Positions 17,583 to 25,284 of a stretch of DNA of 64,000 bases are shown here, piece by piece; the first letter of the stretch is position 1, and each line of letters begins with the position of its first letter. The notes beneath the pieces are model-generated. The model worked only from the letters and a program-made list of their open reading frames with translations, was not told the origin of the DNA and did not search any database. A program made the translations under genes and the position numbers. The stretch is from positions 4,250,001 through 4,314,000 of the forward strand of contig NZ_CP069127.1 of assembly GCF_016811915.1 (NCBI RefSeq), given 5' to 3'. Origin of the DNA: Brevibacillus choshinensis. Lineage in GTDB: Bacteria; Bacillota; Bacilli; Brevibacillales; Brevibacillaceae.

Positions 17583-17618
17583 AACAAGCGGCATGAATCT
17601 CTTGCACTCATGCCGCTG
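17583..17618 (-). terminator. Terminator after the 74-aa gene
   Basis: AGCGGCATGA pairs with TCATGCCGCT around an 11-base loop; on the minus strand it is followed by TGTTT, a weak T tract. Confidence 0.6.
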
Positions 17619-17628
17619 TTCGCCGGTA

Positions 17629-17853
17629 TTATTTTCTTCTTCTCTTCAGCCTGCGCAGTCTTCTTTCAATTCGCGGAGAATACTGGACCATGTGATCCAT
17701 GAAAAGATTGACCATCTTTGGATTGCTCAACATCTTTTTAAACACATCCGGGTTATCTTTGAACCATTGCTCATTGGCTCTTACCCACGCCTTAAACCCA
17801 TCATTGGATCTGTAATATCGATTTAAAGGTCGGACCGATCGATTGCCACTCAT
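17629..17853 (-). CDS. Basic protein of unknown function, 74 aa
   Basis: Hydrophilic, strongly basic protein ending PRIERRLRRLKRRRK, with an aromatic-rich middle (KAWVRANEQWFKDNP). No membrane segment or signal peptide. ATG 17853 (MSGNRSVRPLNR) is 10 bases after AAGGG and starts one base after the stop of the small membrane ORF at 17855, so the two are probably translationally coupled. An in-frame ATG at 17874 has no ribosome binding site. The position next to ytrHI suggests a sporulation link, but that is inference. Confidence 0.6.
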   Translation of the reverse strand: MSGNRSVRPLNRYYRSNDGFKAWVRANEQWFKDNPDVFKKMLSNPKMVNLFMDHMVQYSPRIERRLRRLKRRRK

Positions 17854-17854
17854 C

Positions 17855-17953
17855 TTAATCAATCCCTTCATCAAAGAATATAGAGAGGAGAAAGATGATC
17901 AAAACGATCCAGATCACCACTTCAAAGCCATCTTGGTTAAAAAAACCACTCAT
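17855..17953 (-). CDS. YjcZ-like small membrane protein, 32 aa
   Basis: Reads MSGFFNQDGFEVVIWIVLII then FLLSIFFDEGID: a short Gly/Asn start and one membrane helix, the same design as the ORFs at 15671 and 55053. ATG 17953 follows a strong AAGGGGGG. Its TAA is separated by one base from the ATG of the basic 74-aa gene. A CATATACCT element like that of ytrH lies 70 bases upstream. Probably a sporulation-type microprotein; function unknown. Confidence 0.6.
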   Translation of the reverse strand: MSGFFNQDGFEVVIWIVLIIFLLSIFFDEGID

Positions 17954-18161
17954 GTCTATCCCCCCTTCGTGCCACCACGCGCCTTGCCTGCCAGGCTTAC
18001 CGCCCACCGCTTTCTTCTTATTAGGTATATGTCGTCTTATCCCCTATGGATTGGACTTTTGTCCCGCTTCCTCTCATTTTCCGCAGCTACCCAATTTCGT
18101 GTATAGATCCCCTCGTTTTCCACTCATACTAATCCGGAGATGAACAAAAGAGGAGACGATC

Positions 18162-19412
18162 ATGGAAGCCCAGGCTCGTTCACTGTGGCGTAACAAGCCA
18201 TATCTATTGCTCTTGCTGCTCGTGTTTTTCATGCACCTCGCATCATATCTCGTCATCCCTGTCTTTCCTATTTTTTTGGAAAAGGCTCGTGCGCTCTCCC
18301 TCTCACAGGTAGGGCTCGTGCTGGGAGCAGGCAGCATCACCTACCAGATTGGCAGCCTGCTGGGGGGACCCATGTCAGACCGCTTTGGCAGACGCAGCAT
18401 CATTTCGATTGGCGCCCTGCTCCAGGGAAGTGCGATGCTCGGCTATCACTATGCCATCTCGTATTGGTTGTTTCTCCTGTTTTCCGCTGTCAATGGTCTG
18501 GGTCTTGGCTTGCTTGCCCCCACGATTAAAGCCATGATCGCGGATGAAGTCGAAGCCGACCAACGAACCGCTGCCTTCTCCTGGCGTGGGATTCTGGCTC
18601 ATTCCGGCATCATCGTGGCGGGTGTCGTCATCGCCTGGATGACCTCCCTCGGCCAACGGCCATTTCTCATGGCCGCGCTCGTTTTCGGTTCGCTCTCGGC
18701 ACTCACCCGGTTCAGTCTCCCGGATGATCGCTGCGTCGGCCCAAACTGTGAACGGACACCGCTATCAGAGTATAAGAATATCCTGACTCACCGCAGCTTC
18801 CTGCTGTTTTCCGGAATTACGCTCTTGATCTGGGCGCTGTATGCACAATTTGCCCTGATCCTGCCGCTCCGGGGAGAGCATGTCCTCCATTCTTCCACGA
18901 TGATCGGCCTAATCTGGACGATCAATTCGACCAGCGTCGTCTTGCTGCAGGGGGGAATCTCCCGCTTTGTCCTGCAGAAGATCAATCCTTATCTGTCTCT
19001 TGCGCTCGGCACGACTCTGTTAGGCACGGGACTGACTGTCATGGGGTGGGCCGAACAATTTTTGACCCTGAGTGGCGCAGCCATTTTGTTCATTTTGGGT
19101 GAAATGCTGTTTATGCCTGTGCAGGACAGCCTCGTTACCCATTTCGCCAAGGAGGATTGGCTGGGAGCTTACTTCGGTTTTTCCAACTTTGTCTCGGGCA
19201 TCGGAACCGCCATTGGCACGAGCATAGGCGGGCTCATGGTGGAAAAACTGGGTGGTGTGGGGAGTCCTAATCCATGGATTGCCTACGGTGTCATCACGAT
19301 ATTCGTGACGGCCGTCCTCGGACTGTTCGCCATCTATGCCATGGCTCGGTACAAGCAGGCAGATCCACGGAAAAATCAGGCTGGCGCAGGAAATAAGGAG
19401 GGAGCTACTTGA
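18162..19412 (+). CDS. MFS transporter, drug-efflux type
   Basis: Protein of 416 residues with about 12 membrane segments. Motif A is GGPMSDRFGRRSIIS after segment 2 and a motif C-like stretch (LAHSGIIVAGVV) lies in segment 5, which places it among drug:H+ antiporters of the 12-TM group. Start at ATG 18162 behind AGAGGAG. The stop codon overlaps a possible TTG start of a short ORF (TTGA), so it may head a small operon. The upstream gap 17954-18161 holds leader DNA only. Confidence 0.87.
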   Translation: MEAQARSLWRNKPYLLLLLLVFFMHLASYLVIPVFPIFLEKARALSLSQVGLVLGAGSITYQIGSLLGGPMSDRFGRRSIISIGALLQGSAMLGYHYAISYWLFLLFSAVNGLGLGLLAPTIKAMIADEVEADQRTAAFSWRGILAHSGIIVAGVVIAWMTSLGQRPFLMAALVFGSLSALTRFSLPDDRCVGPNCERTPLSEYKNILTHRSFLLFSGITLLIWALYAQFALILPLRGEHVLHSSTMIGLIWTINSTSVVLLQGGISRFVLQKINPYLSLALGTTLLGTGLTVMGWAEQFLTLSGAAILFILGEMLFMPVQDSLVTHFAKEDWLGAYFGFSNFVSGIGTAIGTSIGGLMVEKLGGVGSPNPWIAYGVITIFVTAVLGLFAIYAMARYKQADPRKNQAGAGNKEGAT

Positions 19413-19555
19413 AAAGCGCAGAAAGCCAACCGACTTCGATTGCATCGGAGAATAGATGGATGCCATTGTCTTCTCTGTTCGTTCATTTGGAAGACGTCGC
19501 AACCACTCGTCGGTACCCAAAGCAGGCAAAATCCAGCCGGAATTCTTGGCTGTAA
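19409..19555 (+). CDS. Possible 48-aa ORF coupled to the MFS gene
   Basis: Begins with TTG overlapping the MFS stop (TTGA), with AAGGAGGGAGC upstream, and runs 48 codons to TAA at 19553. The product is polar, with no motif I recognise. The strong ribosome binding site and overlap argue for translation; the absence of any family and TTG start argue for caution. Confidence 0.35.
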   Translation: MKSAESQPTSIASENRWMPLSSLFVHLEDVATTRRYPKQAKSSRNSWL

Positions 19556-19570
19556 ACAAAGGAGGCTTGC

Positions 19571-19705
19571 ATGGACAAGCAAAAACAAAAATCATCTGTT
19601 TCTGAGCAAAATGCCGAACGAAACCGCCAACCGGATTCCGTCAAAAACGATGCGCCAGGTTACGGGGATAAAAAACTGGAAGGGCCGAATCGCCCATCCA
19701 CATAA
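19571..19705 (+). CDS. Small hydrophilic protein, 44 aa
   Basis: ATG 19571 follows GGAGGCTTGC. The product begins MDKQKQKSSVSEQNAERNRQ and ends KLEGPNRPST: lysine, glutamine and asparagine rich, without hydrophobic residues, probably disordered. Its composition recalls the minor small acid-soluble spore proteins, but I see no defining motif. A clear terminator follows 10 bases later, which supports a real gene end here. Confidence 0.55.
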   Translation: MDKQKQKSSVSEQNAERNRQPDSVKNDAPGYGDKKLEGPNRPST

Positions 19706-19715
19706 GAAACATCCA

Positions 19716-19746
19716 GGAGCATTCACCTATATCGAATGCTCCTTTT
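19716..19746 (+). terminator. Rho-independent terminator
   Basis: GGAGCATTC pairs with GAATGCTCC around a 9-base loop, then TTTT. It closes the MFS/small-ORF unit. Confidence 0.8.
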
Positions 19747-19865
19747 ACTATGCCTTACGTACCACATTTAATTTTCGACAATATTCGGATATTTTCTTGA
19801 AGGTTATGCCTCGATGCCCTATTATGAAAGAACAGCATACCAAAAATCGGAAAGGACGTAGAGCC

Positions 19866-21236
19866 TTGCCACTCAAATCAACGACCAAATCTCATCTTTA
19901 TCCTATATTCCTCGTGCTTCTCCCTATTATTTTTACGGTGGTCGTTGTCATCGGGTATTCAGAGGCGAAAAAGCTCTATTTTCAATCTGGCGTACACGCG
20001 ATGGACAGGCAGCTGAACACCGTAACGCAAATTCTTTCCCTTTTTAACGATCAGGTGAAAGACGGGCTCCTCAGCTACACCGCTGCGGAAAATCAGATCA
20101 GAGACATGATGGTCGGCCCCAAATTGCCAGATCAAACCCGCGACCGCACTCAGGTCAAGCTGACACTCGCCCAGGGCGATGAGCTGTTCGCGTTCAACTC
20201 ACAAGGGACCTACATCGTCCACAATTCCCTCGAAGGGCAAAACATGTACAATCTTCCCAACCAGGGAGATCGTTTTCTGGTGAAGCAGACATTGGATGAG
20301 GGAAAGAAATTCAGCACCTATCGCTGGTCGCTGCCGGACGGTTCCTCTAGCATGGAAAAGATTGCTGTCGTTCGTTATTTCCCTCAATGGGACTGGTACA
20401 TTTGCCTGGTTTCTACAGAGAGTGAATTTTACGAGCAATTTACTAAGGTCAAAGTCTTTCTCATCCTTCTCGTCGTCGGGAGCTATCTGATTGCCGCTAT
20501 CTTGTTTACCCTCACATACCGGAAAGAAAAAGCCCTCCTCTCCTCCAATCTACGCGGAGAGCAGCTGGCAGAAGTGAACCAGAGCATCCTAAAATCCCTT
20601 GCGGTCGCCCTGGAAGAGCGCGATTCGTACACATCCGGTCACTCACAGCGTGTGGCGTATTACATGCACGTCATCGGCAAACAGATGGGATTAGATGAAC
20701 GAACGCTTGACTTGATGTACACCGGCGGTTTGCTCCATGATATCGGCAAGATCGGGATCGAAGACAGCATTTTGCTCAAGCCGGGAAAACTGACGGACGA
20801 AGAATTCCACAGCATCAAGTCTCATCCCGTCCGCGGTGAGGCCCTTCTGCGAAAACTGTACGCGCAGGTGGATAAGAAGGACGCGGCCGGCATTCGATGC
20901 ATTCTGGCGATTACACGCCACCATCATGAGCGCTTTGATGGAAAAGGATATCCCGACCAGCTGCAAAAGGACGATATCCCTATCTTTGCACGCGTTACCG
21001 CTGTTGCCGATTCCTTTGATGCGATGACCTCTTCGCGTGCGTACCGAAAAGGGCTCTCCTTTTCCAAAGCCTGTGATGAAATCATTCGCAATAAGGGAAC
21101 GCAGTTTTGCCCCAAGGTGGTTGATGCGTTCTTTCAGAGCATCACCGAGGAAACCTTTCACCATGCTCATCAAATTTCGCGGGCGAACGAGCTGCTCGAT
21201 CCCCTCGTGATGGAACAGCGCGCCCATCTCGCCTAG
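19866..21236 (+). CDS. Membrane sensor with HD-GYP c-di-GMP phosphodiesterase domain
   Basis: Protein of 456 residues. One membrane helix near the N-terminus, an extracellular Cache-like sensor domain (about 40-200), a second helix (VFLILLVVGSYLIAAILFTL), then an HD-GYP domain. HD-GYP signatures: YTSGHSQRV, LLHDIGKIGIEDSILLKPGKL, HPVRGE, ITRHHHERFDGKGYP and ADSFDAMTSSRAYR, so the metal ligands and the GYP motif are complete. Such proteins degrade c-di-GMP in response to an external signal. Start: TTG 19866 is 9 bases after AAAGGA; ATG 19824 in frame is an alternative. Confidence 0.88.
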   Translation: MPLKSTTKSHLYPIFLVLLPIIFTVVVVIGYSEAKKLYFQSGVHAMDRQLNTVTQILSLFNDQVKDGLLSYTAAENQIRDMMVGPKLPDQTRDRTQVKLTLAQGDELFAFNSQGTYIVHNSLEGQNMYNLPNQGDRFLVKQTLDEGKKFSTYRWSLPDGSSSMEKIAVVRYFPQWDWYICLVSTESEFYEQFTKVKVFLILLVVGSYLIAAILFTLTYRKEKALLSSNLRGEQLAEVNQSILKSLAVALEERDSYTSGHSQRVAYYMHVIGKQMGLDERTLDLMYTGGLLHDIGKIGIEDSILLKPGKLTDEEFHSIKSHPVRGEALLRKLYAQVDKKDAAGIRCILAITRHHHERFDGKGYPDQLQKDDIPIFARVTAVADSFDAMTSSRAYRKGLSFSKACDEIIRNKGTQFCPKVVDAFFQSITEETFHHAHQISRANELLDPLVMEQRAHLA

Positions 21237-21267
21237 CAGTGACCGACCATTTCCACTCGGATAAAAG

Positions 21268-21285
21268 AAAAAAGCCATGCGCTCC
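21268..21285. terminator. Left arm of a terminator split by the IS element
   Basis: AAAAAAGCCATGCGCTCC here is the inverted complement of GGAGCTGCATGGCTTTTT at 22584-22601 (one extra A in the loop-side arm). The hairpin would have ended the HD-GYP gene and the convergent gene at 22613. The IS sits in its loop. Confidence 0.8.
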
Positions 21286-21380
21286 CGGACTGACCCCGTA
21301 ATGTGAGACAAATCAAAACACCTTCAAGAGAAAACAACCATGTCGTAAGATATGGGGACAACCTTGGAGGTGTTTTTGCG

Positions 21381-21698
21381 TTGGCAACAAGAGTTAGTTA
21401 TCCCGTAGAAATTAAAATGAAAGCAATTGAAATGCGTCTTGCAGGCGTCACCAAAAAGCAGATCATGCAAGAACTAAATATAAAAAATAAGACCCAAATT
21501 CAACAGTGGATGCGCTGGTATCGTAGTGGAGACGTTCATCGTCTTCAGCAACCTGTAGGAAAGCAATACAGTTTTGGAAGAGGGCCGATGTACGATTCTG
21601 AACTGGAACAGGTCAAAGCAGAGAATCGTTTTCTAAAACAACAACTGGACGTTCTAAAAAAGTTAGAGGAGTGGGAAAGGAGGTGTCACCAGAAGTAA
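21381..21698 (+). CDS. IS3-family transposase OrfA
   Basis: Helix-turn-helix DNA-binding subunit, 105 residues (SYPVEIKMKAIEMRLAGVTK at the start), with a leucine-zipper-like C-terminus (VKAENRFLKQQLDVLKKLEE). TTG 21381 follows GGAGG at a 10-base spacing; the ATG at 21303 lies in the terminal repeat and is unlikely. Near its end the bases CTA AAA AAG (21654-21662) give a perfect A_AAA_AAG slippery heptamer in the right phase for a -1 shift into orfB. Confidence 0.9.
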   Translation: MATRVSYPVEIKMKAIEMRLAGVTKKQIMQELNIKNKTQIQQWMRWYRSGDVHRLQQPVGKQYSFGRGPMYDSELEQVKAENRFLKQQLDVLKKLEEWERRCHQK

Positions 21699-22525
21699 TC
21701 GTTCCTTGGATGGAGTCCATTCGTGGGCAAGTAAGTGTGAGCCAAGCTTGCGCGTGGCTTGGTATCCCTCGTTCTACCTACTACCGTTGGAAAGCTGCAT
21801 ACGGGAAAAGAAACGAGGATCTCGTTGTGGGAAAGATTCGGCAATTATGTATTCAACATAAGTTCCGTTATGGGTATAGAAAGATTACAGCTCTGATGCG
21901 AGCTGAGATGTCTATTAATCATAAACGAGTACAACGTATCATGCAGCGTGAACAACTACAATGCCGAGTGAAGGTGAAGAAGCGCAAGACAACAGGTCAA
22001 CCTTCTTATGTAGCAGATCATCTCCTGCTGAGACAATTTCAAGCAAGTGCCCCAATGCAGAAATTAGTGACCGACATTACTTATTTACCTTACGGAAGTA
22101 AACTTTTATATTTATCGAGCATCATGGACTTGTACAACGGTGAGATTGTGGCATACAGTATTTCTGACAAGCAAGACACATCGTTAGTCCTCGATACGCT
22201 ATATCAACTGCCAGACCAACCTGGAATGATGCTTCATAGCGATCAGGGCAGCGTGTATACGTCTCAGGCGTATCAAGCAGCAGTAAAGGGAAAAGGCATT
22301 ACCATGAGCATGTCCCGTAAGGGTACGCCCGCTGATAATGCCCCCATCGAGTCGTTTCATTCCACACTAAAGTCTGAAACGTTCTATCTCGATAATTTTA
22401 TCTGTACGACGACGGCCATCGTTGTACAGATTGTCCAAAACTACATTCATTACTATAACTCAATTCGCATTCAAACGAAACTAAACAACCAGTCACCGAT
22501 TCAATTTCGGCAACTGGCTGCTTAA
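21671..22525 (+). CDS. IS3-family transposase OrfB (DDE integrase)
   Basis: Catalytic subunit, 284 residues, with an HTH_21 region (KFRYGYRKITALMR) and an rve integrase core. Catalytic residues are D in VTDITYLPYG, D in LHSDQGSVYTS, and E in APIESFHSTLKSE. The frame is -1 relative to orfA and overlaps it by 28 bases, so the active transposase is probably an OrfAB fusion made by frameshifting; a GTG start at 21671 would allow separate OrfB. Confidence 0.93.
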   Translation: MGKEVSPEVIVPWMESIRGQVSVSQACAWLGIPRSTYYRWKAAYGKRNEDLVVGKIRQLCIQHKFRYGYRKITALMRAEMSINHKRVQRIMQREQLQCRVKVKKRKTTGQPSYVADHLLLRQFQASAPMQKLVTDITYLPYGSKLLYLSSIMDLYNGEIVAYSISDKQDTSLVLDTLYQLPDQPGMMLHSDQGSVYTSQAYQAAVKGKGITMSMSRKGTPADNAPIESFHSTLKSETFYLDNFICTTTAIVVQIVQNYIHYYNSIRIQTKLNNQSPIQFRQLAA

Positions 22526-22583
22526 ATGGCTAAGGTGTTTTGATCCCTGTCCTACGGACGGGGGTCAGTCCCCCCCTTTCAAT

Positions 22584-22601
22584 GGAGCTGCATGGCTTTT
22601 T
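22584..22601. terminator. Right arm of the split terminator
   Basis: GGAGCTGCATGGCTTTTT, the partner of the arm at 21268-21285. With the IS inserted between the arms the hairpin loop would be about 1.3 kb, so termination is probably lost or moved. Confidence 0.8.
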
Positions 22602-22612
22602 GTCTGTATGAA

Positions 22613-23122
22613 TTACTTGATCGGTACGAGCTTGTATGGCAAGGAATAGGCATCAAGCCCGGCCAAAAACCGATCCTGAGATCGAGCGTCAGGGGCGATC
22701 AGCTGCAAATAACGCGTAAAGTAAAAGACGATCCGATCTTCATCGCCTTCTTTCAAGCGGTAATGCGCAAGTGTCGCAATATCTTTGAGATGGTAGAAAT
22801 ACTCGTAGCGCTCCTCTGTCAACGGTGCGCGAAACGTACGACTGACTACGACTCCGTTTGTCATCGTCTCCCGGCTGTTGTCTTTGGTAGCCCCGAGGAA
22901 GCGGAGCAGCTCTCCAGCTCTTTTTGCGCCCACTTTTTCGACCAGCATGCTGTCATTGTACTCGATCTCCACTTCATTCAGCAGCTCGTGGACGGATTCC
23001 AGCATGGCCATCAAGACTTTACGCACCGCCAGGTTCTCCGTTGCAAACTGGTTGTCGAATACATTGAACTCAAAGGATGTGGCTTGCCCAAGACGCCTGG
23101 TGTATAAAGTGATGGCGTTCAT
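22613..23122 (-). CDS. Conserved-looking protein of unknown function, 169 aa
   Basis: Soluble protein with no signal peptide. It starts MNAITLYTRRLGQATSFEFN at ATG 23122, behind GGAGGTGGCGCG, and lies 21 bases after the M42 peptidase gene, so it is the second gene of that operon. The middle is helical (TENLAVRKVLMAMLESVHELL) and the last third aromatic-rich. I do not recognise a family. Its downstream terminator has been split by the IS element. Confidence 0.7.
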   Translation of the reverse strand: MNAITLYTRRLGQATSFEFNVFDNQFATENLAVRKVLMAMLESVHELLNEVEIEYNDSMLVEKVGAKRAGELLRFLGATKDNSRETMTNGVVVSRTFRAPLTEERYEYFYHLKDIATLAHYRLKEGDEDRIVFYFTRYLQLIAPDARSQDRFLAGLDAYSLPYKLVPIK

Positions 23123-23143
23123 CGCGCCACCTCCGTTTCGTTG

Positions 23144-24223
23144 TTATCTCGGCAGGATGGACTCCCATGTCTTGCGATCGAGCTTGCGCACAATGGAGAA
23201 CAGAAGACGTTTGGCCGCTTCGTAATCTGCCGTGTCGATAATCGAAGCGTGACTATGGATATAGCGGGATGGAATGCCGATTACCGCTGAAGGCACACCT
23301 ATGCCGTGGTTCTGAACTACGCCCGCGTCCGTGTACCCTTTAGCCACATAGATCTGGTACCGGATATTTTCTTCTTCACAGGTGGAAATCAGCAGCTCTC
23401 TAAGACCGACTGGCATGACGTACATCGGGTCGTAAATACGCATCAGCAGTCCGCCGCCAAGTTTGCCGCCTTCTTCCCGAACGCCTGGGATGTCTCCTGC
23501 CGGGCTGGCATCCAGTGCCAAAAAGAGATCCGGCTGAATCAATTCGGCAGCTGTTTTGGCACCACGGGCACCGCTCAGCTCTTCCTGCACGGTAGCGCCT
23601 ACGTAGACGACATTCGGATGTCCAGGGTTTTCATGCAGATCTTTTGCCAGCTCTACTGCCAGACTGCAGCCATAGCGGTTGTCCCACGATTTGGCCATGA
23701 TCCGTCGAGGATTTGCCATCACCTGAAGCGGACAGATCGGCAAAATCGGCTGACCCGGGCGAATGCCCAGACGCTCTGCTTCCTCCCTCGAATCGACTCC
23801 GATATCGATGTACATATTGCGCACATCCATCGGACGATTGCGCTGATCATCGCTCAGCACGTGCGGCGGGATCGAGCTGATGACGCCCTCGATGACGCCA
23901 TGACCCGTAATGATCTGAACGCGCTGTGCCAGCAGGACCTGTCCCCACCAACCACCGAGCGTTTGGAAGGAAATAAACCCTTTTTCCGAAATGCGTGTGA
24001 CCATGAAGCCCACTTCGTCCATATGTCCCGCCACCATGATACGCGGTCCCTGCTCATCGCCACGCATCACACCGAACATGCTGCCCAGATTATCGAATAC
24101 GAGCTCATTTGTATACTGACTTATGTATTCTCGCATGATATCGCGTACCGGCCCTTCAAAGCCAGGCGCGCCAGGTGCTTCTGTCAGTCGTTTCCAAAGC
24201 TCGAGCTGATACTCGTTTGCCAT
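23144..24223 (-). CDS. M42 family aminopeptidase / endoglucanase-like
   Basis: Cytoplasmic zinc or cobalt peptidase of the M42 (TET-like) family, 359 residues. Metal ligands and catalytic residues are in VAGHMDEVGFMV (about 66), KSWDNRYG (about 180), TVQEELSGARGAK (about 212), LALDASPAGD (about 235) and IHSHASIID (about 320). Family members remove N-terminal residues from peptides. ATG 24223 lies 11 bases after AGGAGG; an ATG at 24253 precedes that site and is less likely. Operon with the 169-aa gene downstream. Confidence 0.9.
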   Translation of the reverse strand: MANEYQLELWKRLTEAPGAPGFEGPVRDIMREYISQYTNELVFDNLGSMFGVMRGDEQGPRIMVAGHMDEVGFMVTRISEKGFISFQTLGGWWGQVLLAQRVQIITGHGVIEGVISSIPPHVLSDDQRNRPMDVRNMYIDIGVDSREEAERLGIRPGQPILPICPLQVMANPRRIMAKSWDNRYGCSLAVELAKDLHENPGHPNVVYVGATVQEELSGARGAKTAAELIQPDLFLALDASPAGDIPGVREEGGKLGGGLLMRIYDPMYVMPVGLRELLISTCEEENIRYQIYVAKGYTDAGVVQNHGIGVPSAVIGIPSRYIHSHASIIDTADYEAAKRLLFSIVRKLDRKTWESILPR

Positions 24224-24373
24224 AGCAGTCGTGCCTCCTCTATGTACTGCCAATTAACCTCTACGACCTCTATTATCGGCGAGGGGGCGCGGGGATGCAA
24301 CCAATCTGTGGCAGGAATGCGCACACGTTTCCCCGAATGCTTTAGCATTACACCTTGTTTGGGAGGAAATCAC

Positions 24374-25213
24374 ATGTCCATTACGTTTCGCAAACTGACA
24401 GAGCCTGCCGAGCTGCAGCAGGTGGAAGCGCTGGAAGGCGCAGTCTGGAATACAACTGAGGTCATTCCGTACCACATGACCATTACGCTCGCCAAATTTG
24501 GCGGTCTCTTTTTGGGAGCATTCGAGGGAGACAAGATGATTGGCTTTCTCTACAGTTTTCCCGGCTATACGCACGGCGAACCTCACCTCTGCTCTCATAT
24601 GCTCGGCTTCTTGCCTGAATATCGCAAGCAGGGCCTGGGCGTACAGATGAAGTGGCAGCAGCGTGGCGAAGCGCTGGCAATGGGGCACACGAAGATTACC
24701 TGGACGTATGACCCTTTGGAAACGGTCAATGGCATGCTCAATATCGTCAAGCTCGGAGGGATCGTGCGCTCCTACCTCCCTGACTGCTACGGCGAGCTGG
24801 AGGATGACTTCAATCGCGGACTGCCGACAGACCGTTTCCTCGTCGAATGGTTCCTCAATAGCAATCGCGTAGAAAGTCATCACACAGGACGTGCGGGAAA
24901 GCCGGCAGGAATCGAGCACGCCCCCGAGGTCCTTACCTTTGAATACGTGGATCAAGTACCGAGTCCGCGAAAGATGCGGCTCGATTTGCAGGATCCCGTG
25001 CTTTTGCTCCCCGTCCCTGCCCAGTTTCAGGAGGTCAAACGAAAGGATATGGACATTGCCAAGGCATGGCGCAAGATGACAAGCGAGCTGTTTACCACCT
25101 ATATGGAAAAAGGCTACACGGTGACGCACTTGATCCGAGATCAAGATGTCGTCCGTTACGTACTCGAGCGTCAGCCGCTAACCTCTATCCTGAATGCATC
25201 GTCCCATGGGTAA
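24374..25213 (+). CDS. GNAT-family acetyltransferase (COG3375 type)
   Basis: Protein of 279 residues with a GNAT fold in the first 130: MIGFLYSFPGYTHGEPHLCSH gives the central strands and FLPEYRKQGLGVQMKWQQRG the acetyl-CoA loop (Q/RxxGxG/A). The long C-terminal part (about 140-279) is typical of the COG3375 group of predicted acetyltransferases. The acceptor is unknown. ATG 24374 follows GGGAGGAAATC; the long open frame before it is antisense to the M42 gene. Divergent from the M42 gene. Confidence 0.85.
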   Translation: MSITFRKLTEPAELQQVEALEGAVWNTTEVIPYHMTITLAKFGGLFLGAFEGDKMIGFLYSFPGYTHGEPHLCSHMLGFLPEYRKQGLGVQMKWQQRGEALAMGHTKITWTYDPLETVNGMLNIVKLGGIVRSYLPDCYGELEDDFNRGLPTDRFLVEWFLNSNRVESHHTGRAGKPAGIEHAPEVLTFEYVDQVPSPRKMRLDLQDPVLLLPVPAQFQEVKRKDMDIAKAWRKMTSELFTTYMEKGYTVTHLIRDQDVVRYVLERQPLTSILNASSHG

Positions 25214-25284
25214 GAGCGCACTGGATGACGCTTGTGGTACAATGGGTGTTGGCCTACCCTACACAAAAAGGACGAGAATATTCC

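Larger units (their letters stand above)
21287..22571 (+). mobile_element. IS3-family insertion sequence (IS150-like), intact
   Basis: About 1,285 bp with imperfect terminal inverted repeats: the left end has GGACTGACCCC and, further in, ATCAAAACACCTT; the right end has the reverse complement of both. A 3-bp direct repeat CCC may flank it, although the C-rich right flank makes this uncertain. It holds orfA and orfB in overlapping frames with a frameshift signal. The DDE triad is intact, so it looks recently active. It is inserted in the loop of a terminator hairpin (arms at 21268-21285 and 22584-22601). Confidence 0.92.

Noticed and set aside
19440..19865. Long N-terminal extension of the HD-GYP protein
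   Set aside because: It passes through two small ORFs and a terminator in another frame; the membrane helix follows directly after the TTG at 19866.
24254..25144. 296-codon frame antisense to the GNAT acetyltransferase
   Set aside because: The GNAT gene has a clear start site and motif; the antisense frame shows none.
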